Assembly: GCA_018240525.1 (NCBI GenBank)
Contig: JAFEFN010000014.1
Coordinates: 234,487-298,486, forward strand
Source of the DNA: Pseudomonadota bacterium
Lineage (GTDB): Bacteria; Pseudomonadota; Gammaproteobacteria; Steroidobacterales; Steroidobacteraceae
Direction: 5' to 3'
Length of the DNA stretch: 64,000 nucleotides
Made by a program: the position numbers and the translations under genes. Shown here piece by piece: positions 17,076-26,039 of the stretch. The first letter of the stretch is position 1, and each line of letters opens with the position of its first letter. Under the pieces are notes generated by a model. That model saw nothing but the letters and a program-made list of their open reading frames with translations, did not search any database and was not told where the DNA came from.

Positions 17076-18986
17076 CTACGGCCGTGCGGGAACAATCGGC
17101 AGTTCAATGTGCGATGGCATTGCCGGTGAGCTATACACCCGCTGCGTTGCGCTGCGGTAGTCGCTGGCCTTTGCGGTGTAGATGCTGGGAGTGAAGGTCT
17201 GCGGATTGCGGTCAATGATCGGAAACCACGTGGATTGGATCTGCAGCATGATGCGGTGGCCCTTGAGGAACACGTGATCGCGATCGCGTAGCGGGATCGG
17301 CCAGCGGACGGGGACGCCGGGCGTCAGCGCCTTCGGATGCTCGTAGCTCGCCAGATACCGGCCGCGGCGGACCTCCATGGCGATGGGAAGTTCGTAGCCA
17401 TTGAGTTTCGTCGCGTATTCACCGGGAGCGGGGCCTGTCGACTTGGGGTTGGTGTACCAGTCGACCTTCTCGGCATCCTCGGGGAAGACATCGATGAGCT
17501 TGGCGACCACATCGCTGTCGGTACCGGTCGTGGACGCGTAGATGAGCGCCCTCACCTCTCCGGTCACCGTCACGTCCCGATCCAGTGGCTGGGTGACGTA
17601 GGTCAGCACGTCCGGCCTGTCATCGACGAAACGCTGGTCACCGGATTCCCAATAGCGCCAATCGCCCCCCGGGTAGGTGGGTGATATCGGTCGCGGCCGG
17701 TAAGGCACGGGATTTGCCGGGTCTGACACGAAGCTGCGTGCAGTCTCTTTCTCCGAGCCCTTGGGCTCTTGGAAACTCAGCGTGCCATCGGCATGCAGGT
17801 ACAGCTTGGTGGCGACCGCAGTCTTCACGGGCCACGCGGGGTAGGTTTGCCAGGTGTTGCTCCCGGTCTGGAACATCTTCGCACGCCACGTGGGCTTCGC
17901 GCCCTTCCCGTGGAGCCAGAAGGCGAAGAACGGCGCCTCGATGTTCTCGCGGAATTCCCGGGCTGTCTCGTGCCCCAGGGCCCAGGGCCCGAGCTTGTCC
18001 TCGGCCGGGAGGTTCCAGCATCCGTGGCACCAGGGACCGGCGACCATGAGGTTGGTGCCATCGGGGTCGCTCTGCGCGGCACGCCGGAATATCTCCCACG
18101 GTCCCCACGGGTCCTCCTGGTCCCAGAAGCCCGCGACGTTCAGGTTGGGAACCGTCGAGCTGTGCAGCGCATTGACCCAGACGAGCGACTTCCAGTAGTC
18201 GTCATAGTCCGGGTGCGCCACCGTATCGCTCCAGTTGGGCACCTTGCCGTGCACGTAGAGATCGTTGATGTTGGACAGCGGGCCCAGGCCCAGGTACCAC
18301 TGATACGTGTCCCAGCGGTCGAACGCGAAATGGGCGTTGGCATTCTTGTCGCTTTCCTCCATCACCGCGTACTCGAAGTCGTAACTGAGCCGCAGCGCCC
18401 CGTAGCGATGGTCATCATCGTGCATCCACTCGTCCACCGGACCGGCGGCCTGCTCGCTGACGGCCTTCAGGGCGGGATGCGGATCGAGCAGCGTGGCCGC
18501 CGCGGTGTAGCCCGAATAAGAAACCCCCAGGATCCCCACCCGACCGTTGTTCTCCGGCACGTTCTTGACGAGCCAGTCAATCGTGTCCCAACCGTCCAGC
18601 GTCTCGATCGTGCCCTTGCCGGGGATCAGGAGCGCATCGGAGCTCTGCGTGAAGGTGCCTTCGGACTTGAAGCGCCCGCGGAGGTTCTGAATGACGAAGA
18701 TATAGCCGTCCGCCGCCAGCTCCTTGAGGTTCGGCGGCATTTTCTCGGGCGCCTTGTCGGGCACCCCGTACGGAGTGCGGACGATCAGAATCGGCAGCGG
18801 GCCCTTGAATCCCCGCTCGCGCATGATGACCGTCTGCAGGCGAATCCCGTCCCGCATCGGCACCATCACCTGCTGGTACTCGAAGGGCGACTCCTCCGCC
18901 GATCCTGCAGGCGTCCCGGACGGCGAACAGGCTGCGGCGAGGACCCCGCACAGGGCGGTCAAGAAAGCCAATGCAAGCGTGCGCAT
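17076..18986 (-). CDS. CocE/NonD family hydrolase, lipoprotein (X-Pro dipeptidyl-peptidase S15 type)
   Basis: 636 aa from the ATG at 18986, chosen because it gives a lipoprotein signal (MRTLALAFLTALCGVLAAAC, lipid-attached Cys20). Catalytic parts of the S15/CocE fold are visible: nucleophile Ser156 in LGVSYSGY, acid Asp289 in AGFWDQED and base His321 in GPWCHGCW. A C-terminal jelly-roll (PEPX_C) begins near residue 400 (FVSDPANPVPYRPRP ... DVTVTGEVRALIYASTTGTD). Members cleave alpha-amino acid esters, acylated peptides or drug esters such as cocaine and glutaryl-7-ACA. Substrate unknown; membrane-anchored and facing the periplasm or surface. A second family member is at 57307-59274. Confidence 0.9.
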   Translation of the reverse strand: MRTLALAFLTALCGVLAAACSPSGTPAGSAEESPFEYQQVMVPMRDGIRLQTVIMRERGFKGPLPILIVRTPYGVPDKAPEKMPPNLKELAADGYIFVIQNLRGRFKSEGTFTQSSDALLIPGKGTIETLDGWDTIDWLVKNVPENNGRVGILGVSYSGYTAAATLLDPHPALKAVSEQAAGPVDEWMHDDDHRYGALRLSYDFEYAVMEESDKNANAHFAFDRWDTYQWYLGLGPLSNINDLYVHGKVPNWSDTVAHPDYDDYWKSLVWVNALHSSTVPNLNVAGFWDQEDPWGPWEIFRRAAQSDPDGTNLMVAGPWCHGCWNLPAEDKLGPWALGHETAREFRENIEAPFFAFWLHGKGAKPTWRAKMFQTGSNTWQTYPAWPVKTAVATKLYLHADGTLSFQEPKGSEKETARSFVSDPANPVPYRPRPISPTYPGGDWRYWESGDQRFVDDRPDVLTYVTQPLDRDVTVTGEVRALIYASTTGTDSDVVAKLIDVFPEDAEKVDWYTNPKSTGPAPGEYATKLNGYELPIAMEVRRGRYLASYEHPKALTPGVPVRWPIPLRDRDHVFLKGHRIMLQIQSTWFPIIDRNPQTFTPSIYTAKASDYRSATQRVYSSPAMPSHIELPIVPARP

Positions 18987-19155
18987 CTTAAGGAGCACTC
19001 CGACGGGCGATGCCGTCAAGTATAGGCTTGGGTTCACGCAGAAACGAACGGATCCGGGTTGCCGGCACCCCTGCCAACCGCTGCGGACGCGCTTTCCGTC
19101 CCATCGCTGCATCCAGTCAGTGCGGCCTTCCTGAAACAACGCGCAGGATTGCACC

Positions 19156-20337
19156 GTGCCATCCGTCAGCGGACGCGCTCAGACTGCCGTCAAACACATC
19201 AGCACTGCCGTGAGCATGCCCTCCATCCAGCGGTTGACCAGCCCCCGCAGCGGCCGAATTTCCTACCGGGTGCAGGTACGGCTCAAGGGACATCCCAGCC
19301 AGAGCGAGACCTTTCGCACCTACAAGGACGCCGCGCGCTGGGCCGCATCCGTCGAGTCCGCGATTCTTGAAAGGCGCCACTTTCCACATACCCGTGCTCG
19401 ACGCATTAACTTCGACGCGCTCGTGTGCCGGTACCGCGGCAGCGTGCTCATGGGAGCCAGCGCTCGCCGCAGGGCCACCGCGGAGAGGCATCTTGCATGG
19501 TGGTTCGGGTACCTGGGCACGCTGCCTCTCGCGGACATCACGCCGGACCGGATTGCCGAGGGACGCGACCTCCTGGCTTCACAGGTCTGCACGCGTCGTC
19601 GCGGTGCGAGGAATGGTGAAGCACCTGACGGTGCTCCTGGCACTTACCAGCGCTCCGGCGCCACCGTCAACCGATACGTCTCCACCCTCTCCCATCTGCT
19701 GGCGGTCGCTGCCACGGAGTGGCGGCTGCTCGACGCAAACCCGGCGCGTGCGATCGGGCGGAAAAAGGAACCCGGGGGTCGAACGCGCTTTCTGAGCGAC
19801 GCGGAGCGAGCCGCCCTCCTGGATGCCTGCGCGGCCAGCGCGTGGCCTGCACTTCAGGCGCTCGTTCTCCTAGCGATCACCACCGGCGCCCGCCGCAGTG
19901 AGCTCATTCGCCTCCGCTGGTCCGATGTGGCGCTGGGCGCTCCCCTCCCCCAGGCCATCGTGCATCACACCAAGAACGGGGACCCGCGACGGCTGCCGCT
20001 GGTCGGCCGGGCGCTCGAGGCGGTGAAGCAGCTGAACCTTGAGGGCCGCACGGGGGGCCCGTTCGTATTCGCCCACCCGCGGGATGCCAACCGCCCGTAC
20101 GAGGCATTCGACGCCCACTGGTACCGCGCCCGCGCCGCCGCCGCGCTCGGCGATTTCCGCTTTCACGACCTGCGCCACACGTGCGCGTCGTACCTGGCAA
20201 GCCAGGGTGCGAGCCTGCTGGAAATCGCCGATGTACTCGGTCATCGCACCCTGGCGATGGTGAAGCGTTACAGTCACCTGGCACAAAGCCACAAGGTCAC
20301 CGTCATCAGGAAGATGGCTCGCAAGCGCGGCCTGTAG
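19156..20337 (+). CDS. Tyrosine recombinase (phage-type integrase)
   Basis: 393 aa. An Arm-type N-terminus (ISYRVQVRLKGHPSQSETF with FRTYKDAARW) is followed by a SAM-like core-binding region (about 85-190) and the catalytic domain. Active-site residues: Arg246 in GARRSEL, Lys273 in HHTKNGD, His337 and Arg340 in FHDLRH, His363 in LGHRTL and the nucleophile Tyr372 in RYSHL. All are present, so it should be active. Such enzymes integrate or excise mobile DNA. No tRNA gene or phage structural gene was seen nearby, so the element it served is either larger than the window or gone. Start could also be Met21 (19216). Confidence 0.9.
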   Translation: MPSVSGRAQTAVKHISTAVSMPSIQRLTSPRSGRISYRVQVRLKGHPSQSETFRTYKDAARWAASVESAILERRHFPHTRARRINFDALVCRYRGSVLMGASARRRATAERHLAWWFGYLGTLPLADITPDRIAEGRDLLASQVCTRRRGARNGEAPDGAPGTYQRSGATVNRYVSTLSHLLAVAATEWRLLDANPARAIGRKKEPGGRTRFLSDAERAALLDACAASAWPALQALVLLAITTGARRSELIRLRWSDVALGAPLPQAIVHHTKNGDPRRLPLVGRALEAVKQLNLEGRTGGPFVFAHPRDANRPYEAFDAHWYRARAAAALGDFRFHDLRHTCASYLASQGASLLEIADVLGHRTLAMVKRYSHLAQSHKVTVIRKMARKRGL

Positions 20338-20417
20338 CGCGCCTGACAGGCCGACACCGATGGATGGGATTTCTCAGGAGCGCCAGTCTGGCAGCGGCCT
20401 GGCGAACCCGATCTCGA

Positions 20418-20672
20418 TCATGGGTCACTGCCGCCACGGTTCTGCCATGCTGCGATCAGCTTCAGCCAGGGCGGCAGGTGGAAGGCGCTCATCAGTGCAT
20501 ACATGGCGATCATTCCTCTCAGCGGCGACATCTCTGCCGCCGCTGAGCACGCCATCGGATGCGAGCCGCCCTGCGCAGCGAACGCGCAGGCAGCCATCAA
20601 TGCGAACGTCGGGGCCGCTGCCAGCGAAAGCCACTCCGCCGGGTGCGACCGCCTAGGCCTTCTGTGCATCAT
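20418..20672 (-). CDS. Small membrane protein coupled to the DUF899 gene
   Basis: 84 aa. The ATG at 20672 lies inside the 3' end of the DUF899 gene (20-bp overlap in another frame), a sign of translational coupling. Two hydrophobic helices are visible (SLAAAPTFALMAACAFAA and GMIAMYALMSAFHLPPWLKL). The start region is basic (MMHRRPRRSHPAEW), which would stay in the cytoplasm. From memory, small membrane proteins of this look follow DUF899 genes in other proteobacteria. Function unknown. The frame is open upstream of 20672, but that part is only the DUF899 gene in another frame. Confidence 0.72.
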   Translation of the reverse strand: MMHRRPRRSHPAEWLSLAAAPTFALMAACAFAAQGGSHPMACSAAAEMSPLRGMIAMYALMSAFHLPPWLKLIAAWQNRGGSDP

Positions 20673-21465
20673 TGCCGCTTCCTGCCGGCTGCTGCCTGGA
20701 CTTGAAGGTCGCCTCCTTCGCGCCTGACACCGCGACCCACGTGGCGTCTGGCGCGGTCTCGGCGACGTAATTGTCGTGCCAGTTCCACCACTTGTAGGGC
20801 GGGGTCTGCGGGTAGCCCGGCGGAGAGTCTTCCCACACCTCTTGCCGCCCCAGGGGGGTGATGTCGAGGTAGCTCCACACGGTACCGAGCGCCTCATCGC
20901 CCCGCTCATTGACGAAGTAAGTGCGGAACACCCGCTCGCCGTCCCGAATGAACACGTTGTGGCCGTGCCACTCGTTCACGCCGAAGTCCGCATCGAAGCT
21001 GTCGGTCAGAGTGTACCAGGGCATGTTCCAGCCCATCCGTGATTTCAGGCGGGCAATGTCGGACTGCGGTGCCCGCGAGACGTAAGCCAGCGTGGTGTTG
21101 CGCGCATTCAGGTGTGCGAGGTGGCTCACCTGATCGGCGCCCAGGGAACAGCCGCGACAGGCATGCTCCGGCCAGCCGAAGACCCCGGGCTCAAAGAATG
21201 CCCGGTACACGATCAGCTGCCTGCGGCCCTCGAACAGGTCGAGCAAGCTCACCCTGCCCCGGGCTCCCTCGAAGGTGTAGGGCTTCTCGACGGCCATCCA
21301 CGGCATTCTGCGCCGCTCGGCTGCCAATGCGTCGCGGGCCCGCATCGCGGCCTTCTCCTTCACCAGCATCTGTTGCCGCGCAATGTCCCACTCTTCCTTG
21401 GATACGATGGGCGGGATCTGCATGGGCGTGTGTCCGTTGGTTTGGTTTCCGGAAGTCTTGGTCAT
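20653..21465 (-). CDS. DUF899 family protein (thioredoxin-like fold)
   Basis: 270 aa. Typical DUF899 features: WDIARQQMLVKEKA near the N-terminus, RRRMPWM, then LIVYRAFFEPG..WPEHACRGCS, whose CRGC sits where peroxiredoxin-like proteins carry redox Cys, followed by TLAYVSRAP and the closing WNWHDNYV. The family is predicted to be thioredoxin-like, but its activity has not been settled. It is followed by an overlapping small membrane-protein gene and is divergent from a TPR/winged-helix regulator starting at 21603, which is the obvious candidate to control it. No signal peptide: cytoplasmic. Confidence 0.88.
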   Translation of the reverse strand: MTKTSGNQTNGHTPMQIPPIVSKEEWDIARQQMLVKEKAAMRARDALAAERRRMPWMAVEKPYTFEGARGRVSLLDLFEGRRQLIVYRAFFEPGVFGWPEHACRGCSLGADQVSHLAHLNARNTTLAYVSRAPQSDIARLKSRMGWNMPWYTLTDSFDADFGVNEWHGHNVFIRDGERVFRTYFVNERGDEALGTVWSYLDITPLGRQEVWEDSPPGYPQTPPYKWWNWHDNYVAETAPDATWVAVSGAKEATFKSRQQPAGSGNDAQKA

Positions 21466-21602
21466 GATCAGGGGTCTCCGAACTGGGCTGTAAGGGCCAC
21501 TGCCGAGGTGCGCTCCAGGGCGCTTTCATCGGCAGGGTGACTGTGCGCTAAATTACGCGCTGTCAAACCCGGCCCGGGAGTGACAAGTGTGTCGGGATTT
21601 GA

Positions 21603-22817
21603 ATGGACTCGATCATTACAGCAGCGGCGCAAGCGCTTGCCGCGGGCGACCCGCTGGGCGCCCTGAAGCGCGTCGCCTTACGCAACGATCCTCCGGCGCT
21701 TGCACTGCGAGGCATCGCCATGGCGCAGCTTGGCGATCTGGCCCGGGCGAAGTCGCTCCTGCGACGTGCGGCGCGCAGCTTCGGCGCCAGGGAGCCCCTC
21801 GCCCGCGCGCGCTGCATCGTCGCCCAAGCTGAGGTGGCCCTTGCGGCACGCGAGCTTGGCTGGTCCGGCGCATCGCTGGAGTCGGCACGCAAGGCCCTGA
21901 TCGCTCACGGCGACCACGCCAACGCTGCGCATGCACGGTACCTGGAGATCCGCCGCCTGGTGCTCATGGGCCGCATCGACGAAGCGGACGACATGCTCGC
22001 CCGTGTCGATTCGAGTGCCCTGCCGCCGGCGCTGCGGGTCGTACACCAGCTGGCCGTTGCGGGGATCGCCACGCGGCGCCTGCGGATCCGGCTCGCCCAG
22101 GAGGCCGTGAATGAGGCGCAACGATGCGCCCGCCACGCCGGCATCGCCGCCCTGGCCGCCGAGGTCGACAGCGCGGCCCGGGTGCTCACCGCACCGGCGG
22201 CCCGATTGATCGCCGGCGGCGCGAATCGGGTGCTGCTCCTCAGGGATGTGGAGACGCTGCTCACCTCGGGGGCGCTCATCGTGGATGCCTGTCGGCTGGC
22301 CGTGTGCGATACGAACGCTGCGGTCCCGCTGGCACGGCGACCCGTCCTATTTACCCTCGCCCGTGCGCTGGGCGAGGCCTGGCCAGGGGATGTGTCGAGG
22401 GAAGCGCTGATTGCGCGTGCATTCCGCGGCAAGCGTGCCGATGAATCCCATCGGGTACGCCTGCGCGTCGAGGTCGGGCGGCTGCGTCGGGAACTCGGAA
22501 GCCTCGCCGGAGTGAGCGCCACCCCCGGTGGATTTGCGCTCGCGCCACGCCGGGCAAAGGCGGTCGTCGTATTGGCGCCCCCGGAGGAGGATGAGAACGC
22601 CGCCGTCGTCGCCTGCCTCGCCGACGGTGAAGAGTGGTCCAGCTCAGCGCTCGCGCTTGCGCTCGGCACCGGTCAGCGGACCATTCAGCGGGCGCTCGAC
22701 GCGCTGCTGACGGCCGGCAAGGTCCAGGGGATCGGCAGAGGGCGCGCCCGGAGGTGGGTATTGCCCGCGGCGCCCGGATTCACGACTGCTTTGTTACTCC
22801 CGGGCGTCCTCGCCTAG
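21603..22817 (+). CDS. TPR/winged-helix transcriptional regulator
   Basis: 404 aa. Residues 1-190 form Ala-rich helical hairpins in TPR style (ALALRGIAMAQLGDLARAKS). About 225-300 looks like an OmpR/SARP-type winged helix (LFTLARALGEAWPGDVSREA ... RVRLRVEVGRLRRELG). About 335-385 looks like a second winged helix (LADGEEWSSSALALALGTGQ, then RTIQRALDALLTAGKV and a basic wing). The order, sensor-like repeats followed by two DNA-binding modules, is unusual. It is divergent from the DUF899 operon (137 bp between starts) and 16 bp upstream of a beta-propeller gene, suggesting it controls both. Confidence 0.8.
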   Translation: MDSIITAAAQALAAGDPLGALKRVALRNDPPALALRGIAMAQLGDLARAKSLLRRAARSFGAREPLARARCIVAQAEVALAARELGWSGASLESARKALIAHGDHANAAHARYLEIRRLVLMGRIDEADDMLARVDSSALPPALRVVHQLAVAGIATRRLRIRLAQEAVNEAQRCARHAGIAALAAEVDSAARVLTAPAARLIAGGANRVLLLRDVETLLTSGALIVDACRLAVCDTNAAVPLARRPVLFTLARALGEAWPGDVSREALIARAFRGKRADESHRVRLRVEVGRLRRELGSLAGVSATPGGFALAPRRAKAVVVLAPPEEDENAAVVACLADGEEWSSSALALALGTGQRTIQRALDALLTAGKVQGIGRGRARRWVLPAAPGFTTALLLPGVLA

Positions 22818-22833
22818 CGCTTAGGATCACACC

Positions 22834-23472
22834 ATGAAGCGAAAATCGGCGGAAGTCCTGCGCGAGTACTCCTTTGCGGAGGTCGAACATGTTCACGGCG
22901 TCTCCTATGACGGCGAGAACGTCTGGATTGCGACCGGCAAGACACTCCGGTCTTTTGATCCGGAGAGCGGCCAAACGGCGCACTCATACGCGATCCCTGC
23001 ACACGCCGGCACGGCGTACGACGGACGGCACCTCTTCCAGATCGCCGAGGAGCGCATCCAGAAGATCGACCCGATGACCGGGGAGGTCCTTTCTACCATT
23101 CCGGCGCCCGGAAACGGGCGGGACTCCGGCCTTGCGTGGGCCGAGGGCACGCTGTGGGTCGGCCAGTATCGCGATCGGAAGATTCACCAGATCGATCCGA
23201 AGACCGGGAAGATCCTGCGCACCATACAGTCCAACCGCTTCGTCACCGGCGTCACCTGGGTGGACGGAGAGCTGTGGCACGGCACGTGGGAAAATGATGC
23301 GAGCGAGCTGCGGCGCGTCGACCCCAAGACAGGTGCGGTCGAGGAAGCGCTCGAAATGCCCGCTGGCGTCACCGTCTCCGGCCTCGAATCGGACGGTGGG
23401 GGGCGCTTTTTCTGCGGAGGCGGGTCCAGCGGGAAGGTGCGCTCGGTGCGACGGTCGCGGCGACAAGGATAA
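22834..23472 (+). CDS. Beta-propeller protein (glutamine-cyclotransferase/Vgb-like repeats)
   Basis: 212 aa. Four to five repeats of about 42 residues can be read, each with 'hG.+.DG..+W.....++I...DP.TG': for example GVSYDGENVWIATGKTLRSF, GLAWAEGTLWVGQYRDRKIH and GVTWVDGELWHGTWENDASE. There is no signal peptide, so it is cytoplasmic, unlike most secreted cyclotransferases. It starts 16 bp after the regulator gene and is probably co-transcribed. The Arg-rich tail (SVRRSRRQG) may be disordered. It may be a ligand sensor or enzyme; function not known. Confidence 0.8.
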   Translation: MKRKSAEVLREYSFAEVEHVHGVSYDGENVWIATGKTLRSFDPESGQTAHSYAIPAHAGTAYDGRHLFQIAEERIQKIDPMTGEVLSTIPAPGNGRDSGLAWAEGTLWVGQYRDRKIHQIDPKTGKILRTIQSNRFVTGVTWVDGELWHGTWENDASELRRVDPKTGAVEEALEMPAGVTVSGLESDGGGRFFCGGGSSGKVRSVRRSRRQG

Positions 23473-23725
23473 TCCTCTGCGCGTGCCCGCCGTGCCGGGC
23501 TGCCCGACGGCCGCAGCCGGCCGCTGCTGATGTGCACTGCAACCTGAGAAGCGCTCCTAAGCCCTGCGCTGACCCGCTCTGGGGGACTTGCCTTGGGCTG
23601 TACGCGGGCAGGATCCGGTCTATAGTGGGCGCTTCAAGAAATAGCGCAGTGAATGCGTTCTCGTCACTCTCGACATACTGTCACTGCTGAGCGTATGCAG
23701 CACATCATCAAAGGGGAAGACCGAT

Positions 23726-24136
23726 ATGAAAGGTATTTTAGTTGCCAGCGCGCTGTGCCTCGTGATTTTCGCAGGCGCCGCCCGAGCGGCGGATGACACT
23801 GACGCACTCATCGCACTGGACAAGCAATGGGGCGAATCCGTCGTCAAAGGTGACAAGGCGGTCTCGGAGAAGTTACTCGCAGACAACATCGTGTCGGTGG
23901 ACGACAGTGGTGTGACCGGCAAAAAGGCCATGGTCGCCGACCTGAAGCCGGCGCCTGCGGGAGCGCGTTACGAGCCAACGGACTACAAAGTCACCTTCCT
24001 GAACCCCGATACGGCCATCATGACTCATGGCACGAAGGGCATGGGTGCGCATTACAGCCTGCACGTATGGTCCCGCAAGGGCGGCACGTGGCAGATCATC
24101 GCCACCTCGCAAGCGATCGCCAAGGGCGGCAAGTGA
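23726..24136 (+). CDS. Secreted NTF2/SnoaL-like protein (DUF4440 type)
   Basis: 136 aa. Signal peptide MKGILVASALCLVIFAGAAR with cleavage near ARA-AD. The mature part has the NTF2-like layout: helix (ALIALDKQWGESVVKGD), strand (LLADNIVSVDDSG), and C-terminal strands (YKVTFLNPDTAIMTH, LHVWSRKGGTWQIIATSQ). The pattern W..A...+D and the final W.I....+ are characteristic of DUF4440. These proteins form dimeric cone-shaped pockets, enzymatic or ligand-binding; this one acts in the periplasm. A clear hairpin terminator follows at 24207. Monocistronic. Confidence 0.85.
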   Translation: MKGILVASALCLVIFAGAARAADDTDALIALDKQWGESVVKGDKAVSEKLLADNIVSVDDSGVTGKKAMVADLKPAPAGARYEPTDYKVTFLNPDTAIMTHGTKGMGAHYSLHVWSRKGGTWQIIATSQAIAKGGK

Positions 24137-24497
24137 CACGCTGCTGAATCCGGCGAAAGACCGCCGGGTCCCCAGCGACGACAACCCGTAAAGGGTTGGC
24201 CAAACCAGCGGCCCACGACATGGAATGTCGTGGGCCGCTCTTCTATGGGTCACAACCCCCGACTTAACAAAAACACACATGTATGCCGGCCAGTGCACCG
24301 AGAACCGGTGCGCGCCGAGGCTATCGAATCAAATTTCTCGCGTCCCGCTGCGCTGCCACGGCACTTTTGGCAGCCCGCCGCAGCCGGCCGCCTGACAGGT
24401 TGGCGCGGCACGCTCCGCGCAGCCGCGCGTACCCGATCCGCGGGGTGGGCGCTCCTAGTTGCAGGGGGTGTGCATACCCCCTCAACCGGGGCAGGTC
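24137..24497. other. Intergenic region with terminator, otherwise empty
   Basis: About 360 bp. Holds the hairpin at 24207-24239, then an AT-richer patch (ACAAAAACACACATG near 24267-24282) that may be promoter or leader for the gene at 24498. No further feature seen. Confidence 0.5.
24207..24239 (+). terminator. Intrinsic terminator-like hairpin
   Basis: Perfect 14-bp inverted repeat (24207-24220 with 24226-24239, arm AGCGGCCCACGACA) around a 5-nt loop, 70 bp after the NTF2-like gene. The T-run after it is weak (CTCTTCT). Symmetric, so it may also stop traffic from the other side. Confidence 0.75.
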
Positions 24498-25925
24498 ATG
24501 AAGTCATCCGCAAGCAGTCCCTCCGTCGCGGGCAGGCGATTCAAGCCAGCCCTCGTGGCGATCCTGGCCGCCCACCTGGCAGCATCCGACCTGGCACAGG
24601 CGGCCAGCGCCGCCCGCACGGTGTCGATCGTGGCCTCGCCGGCCACGGCTTCGCAACTGGCCCAGCTGAGTCGCCGCAACGATGTCATTGCCGATGTCAT
24701 CACCGTGGATCGCCGGGAAGTGCGGGTACGCCTCGACGGAAGCGGCGGCGATGGCCTCTCGGGCCGCGACCTGGACCTGGATCCGGCGCAGGCTGGCTCC
24801 GCGGCCGTCACGCATGTCTCCCTGGATGAAGTGGCGCTGGTCTACTACGCGCCCGCGGGCTCTGCCGAAGCGCTGTCCACCCCTCTGATCCGCGGCAGCT
24901 ATCCTTCGCTGGCACGGGTAGGCCCGCAGGAGCAAGCCCTCGACTGCGCGGGCCTGGACCTGGAGATCGCGCGTGCCGGCGCGATACGCTGGTACGCACG
25001 CGTGCACGGTGCCACCGGATTCACCCCCAAACAGGCCACGGGCCAGCACGTACACAACGGCCTCGTTGATTTCGGCGTGGGCGTTGCCGTCACACTGATC
25101 GTCATCGGTGGCGGTGGAGTCCCTTGGGTGGGGCCCCACTCAGGTTCCACGGCTCCGGCGCCGATCAGCATGGAAGCCTGGCAGTGGGCGGTGACGGCCG
25201 CCGATCACCGGGAGCTCGGCCTGCTGCAACTGAAGCGCGCCCGGGGCTGCCCCGGCCGATCCAGCGCCGCGGGCGCTCCCACCGACCTGGAGGTGCTCGC
25301 CCACGTGGAGTCGGCGCAGGCGGACCGGGCTGCCGGCCGCATCACCGACCCGGCGTTCGGCCTGGAGCGGGTGCGGTGGCTCGACCGGCTTGACCCGGCG
25401 AGGAACCCGGAGCCGGCGGACGGCCCGGAGCAGGCGGCGGCGGTGCCGCAGGCGGCAGCGCCGGAGCGGGCCGCCCGCGCCTGGGCTGCGGAGCGCTCTG
25501 CCGCGGAAGCCGCCGCCGGATTCGAACCCCTCGCCGCGCCCGCGCAGCCAGACGGCAGCCTGATCGTGCGCGACATCCGCTGGTTTCCAGGCATGAATCC
25601 CCTTGCCCACTGGCGCTCCTTGCAGCTCGAAAGCAGCAAGGCCCTGACGGGCACGCTGTGGATCACTGACCGGTCGCTGACCGTACTGTCGGAGGCTCCC
25701 GGAGGAGCGCTGACAGGCTTCGGCACCAGCATCCCGTTCGACCAGATTGCCGCCATCGAAAATTCCACCTTCGGGGCGAATAGCGTCGTTGTCGTGAGGC
25801 GCCTGGACGGGCACATCGACTCGTTTCAGCTGCCAGGCGCGATGAACCGCTGGCGCACCGCATCCCTGGCCGATCAGGTACGCGCGCGCATCGACGCGCA
25901 CACGACCATGGCGAGCGCGCACTGA
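24498..25925 (+). CDS. Secreted or anchored protein with C-terminal GRAM/PH-like domain
   Basis: 475 aa from the ATG at 24498 (GGCAGG just upstream); an earlier GTG/ATG at 24459 would lengthen a poor N-terminus. Likely signal peptide to about residue 35 (PALVAILAAHLAASDLAQA). The middle contains a hydrophobic segment (GVGVAVTLIVIGGGG, about 197-211), then an Ala/Pro/Glu-rich low-complexity stretch (about 300-345). The last 110 residues resemble a GRAM or bacterial PH fold (LTGTLWITDRSLTVLSE ... IPFDQIAAIENSTFGANSVV). That would suit binding to a lipid or peptide at a membrane. Not assigned to a named family. It stands alone. Confidence 0.68.
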   Translation: MKSSASSPSVAGRRFKPALVAILAAHLAASDLAQAASAARTVSIVASPATASQLAQLSRRNDVIADVITVDRREVRVRLDGSGGDGLSGRDLDLDPAQAGSAAVTHVSLDEVALVYYAPAGSAEALSTPLIRGSYPSLARVGPQEQALDCAGLDLEIARAGAIRWYARVHGATGFTPKQATGQHVHNGLVDFGVGVAVTLIVIGGGGVPWVGPHSGSTAPAPISMEAWQWAVTAADHRELGLLQLKRARGCPGRSSAAGAPTDLEVLAHVESAQADRAAGRITDPAFGLERVRWLDRLDPARNPEPADGPEQAAAVPQAAAPERAARAWAAERSAAEAAAGFEPLAAPAQPDGSLIVRDIRWFPGMNPLAHWRSLQLESSKALTGTLWITDRSLTVLSEAPGGALTGFGTSIPFDQIAAIENSTFGANSVVVVRRLDGHIDSFQLPGAMNRWRTASLADQVRARIDAHTTMASAH

Positions 25926-26039
25926 CAGGACCGCCTGCTATCGCAGGGCTGCGGCCCGCCAGGTGCCTGTCCCCGGTACCCGAATGGCACCCGGGCGGCT
26001 CTTAAGGGATGAGGTCACAGATCCCGAGGGGTGATTGCC

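Noticed and set aside
17769..19025. 418-codon plus-strand open frame
   Set aside because: Antisense to the CocE gene, which has a full catalytic triad and lipobox.
24207..24239. Hairpin considered as part of a riboswitch or small RNA
   Set aside because: It directly follows a gene, is a simple perfect stem, and no conserved core is visible; terminator is the simpler reading.
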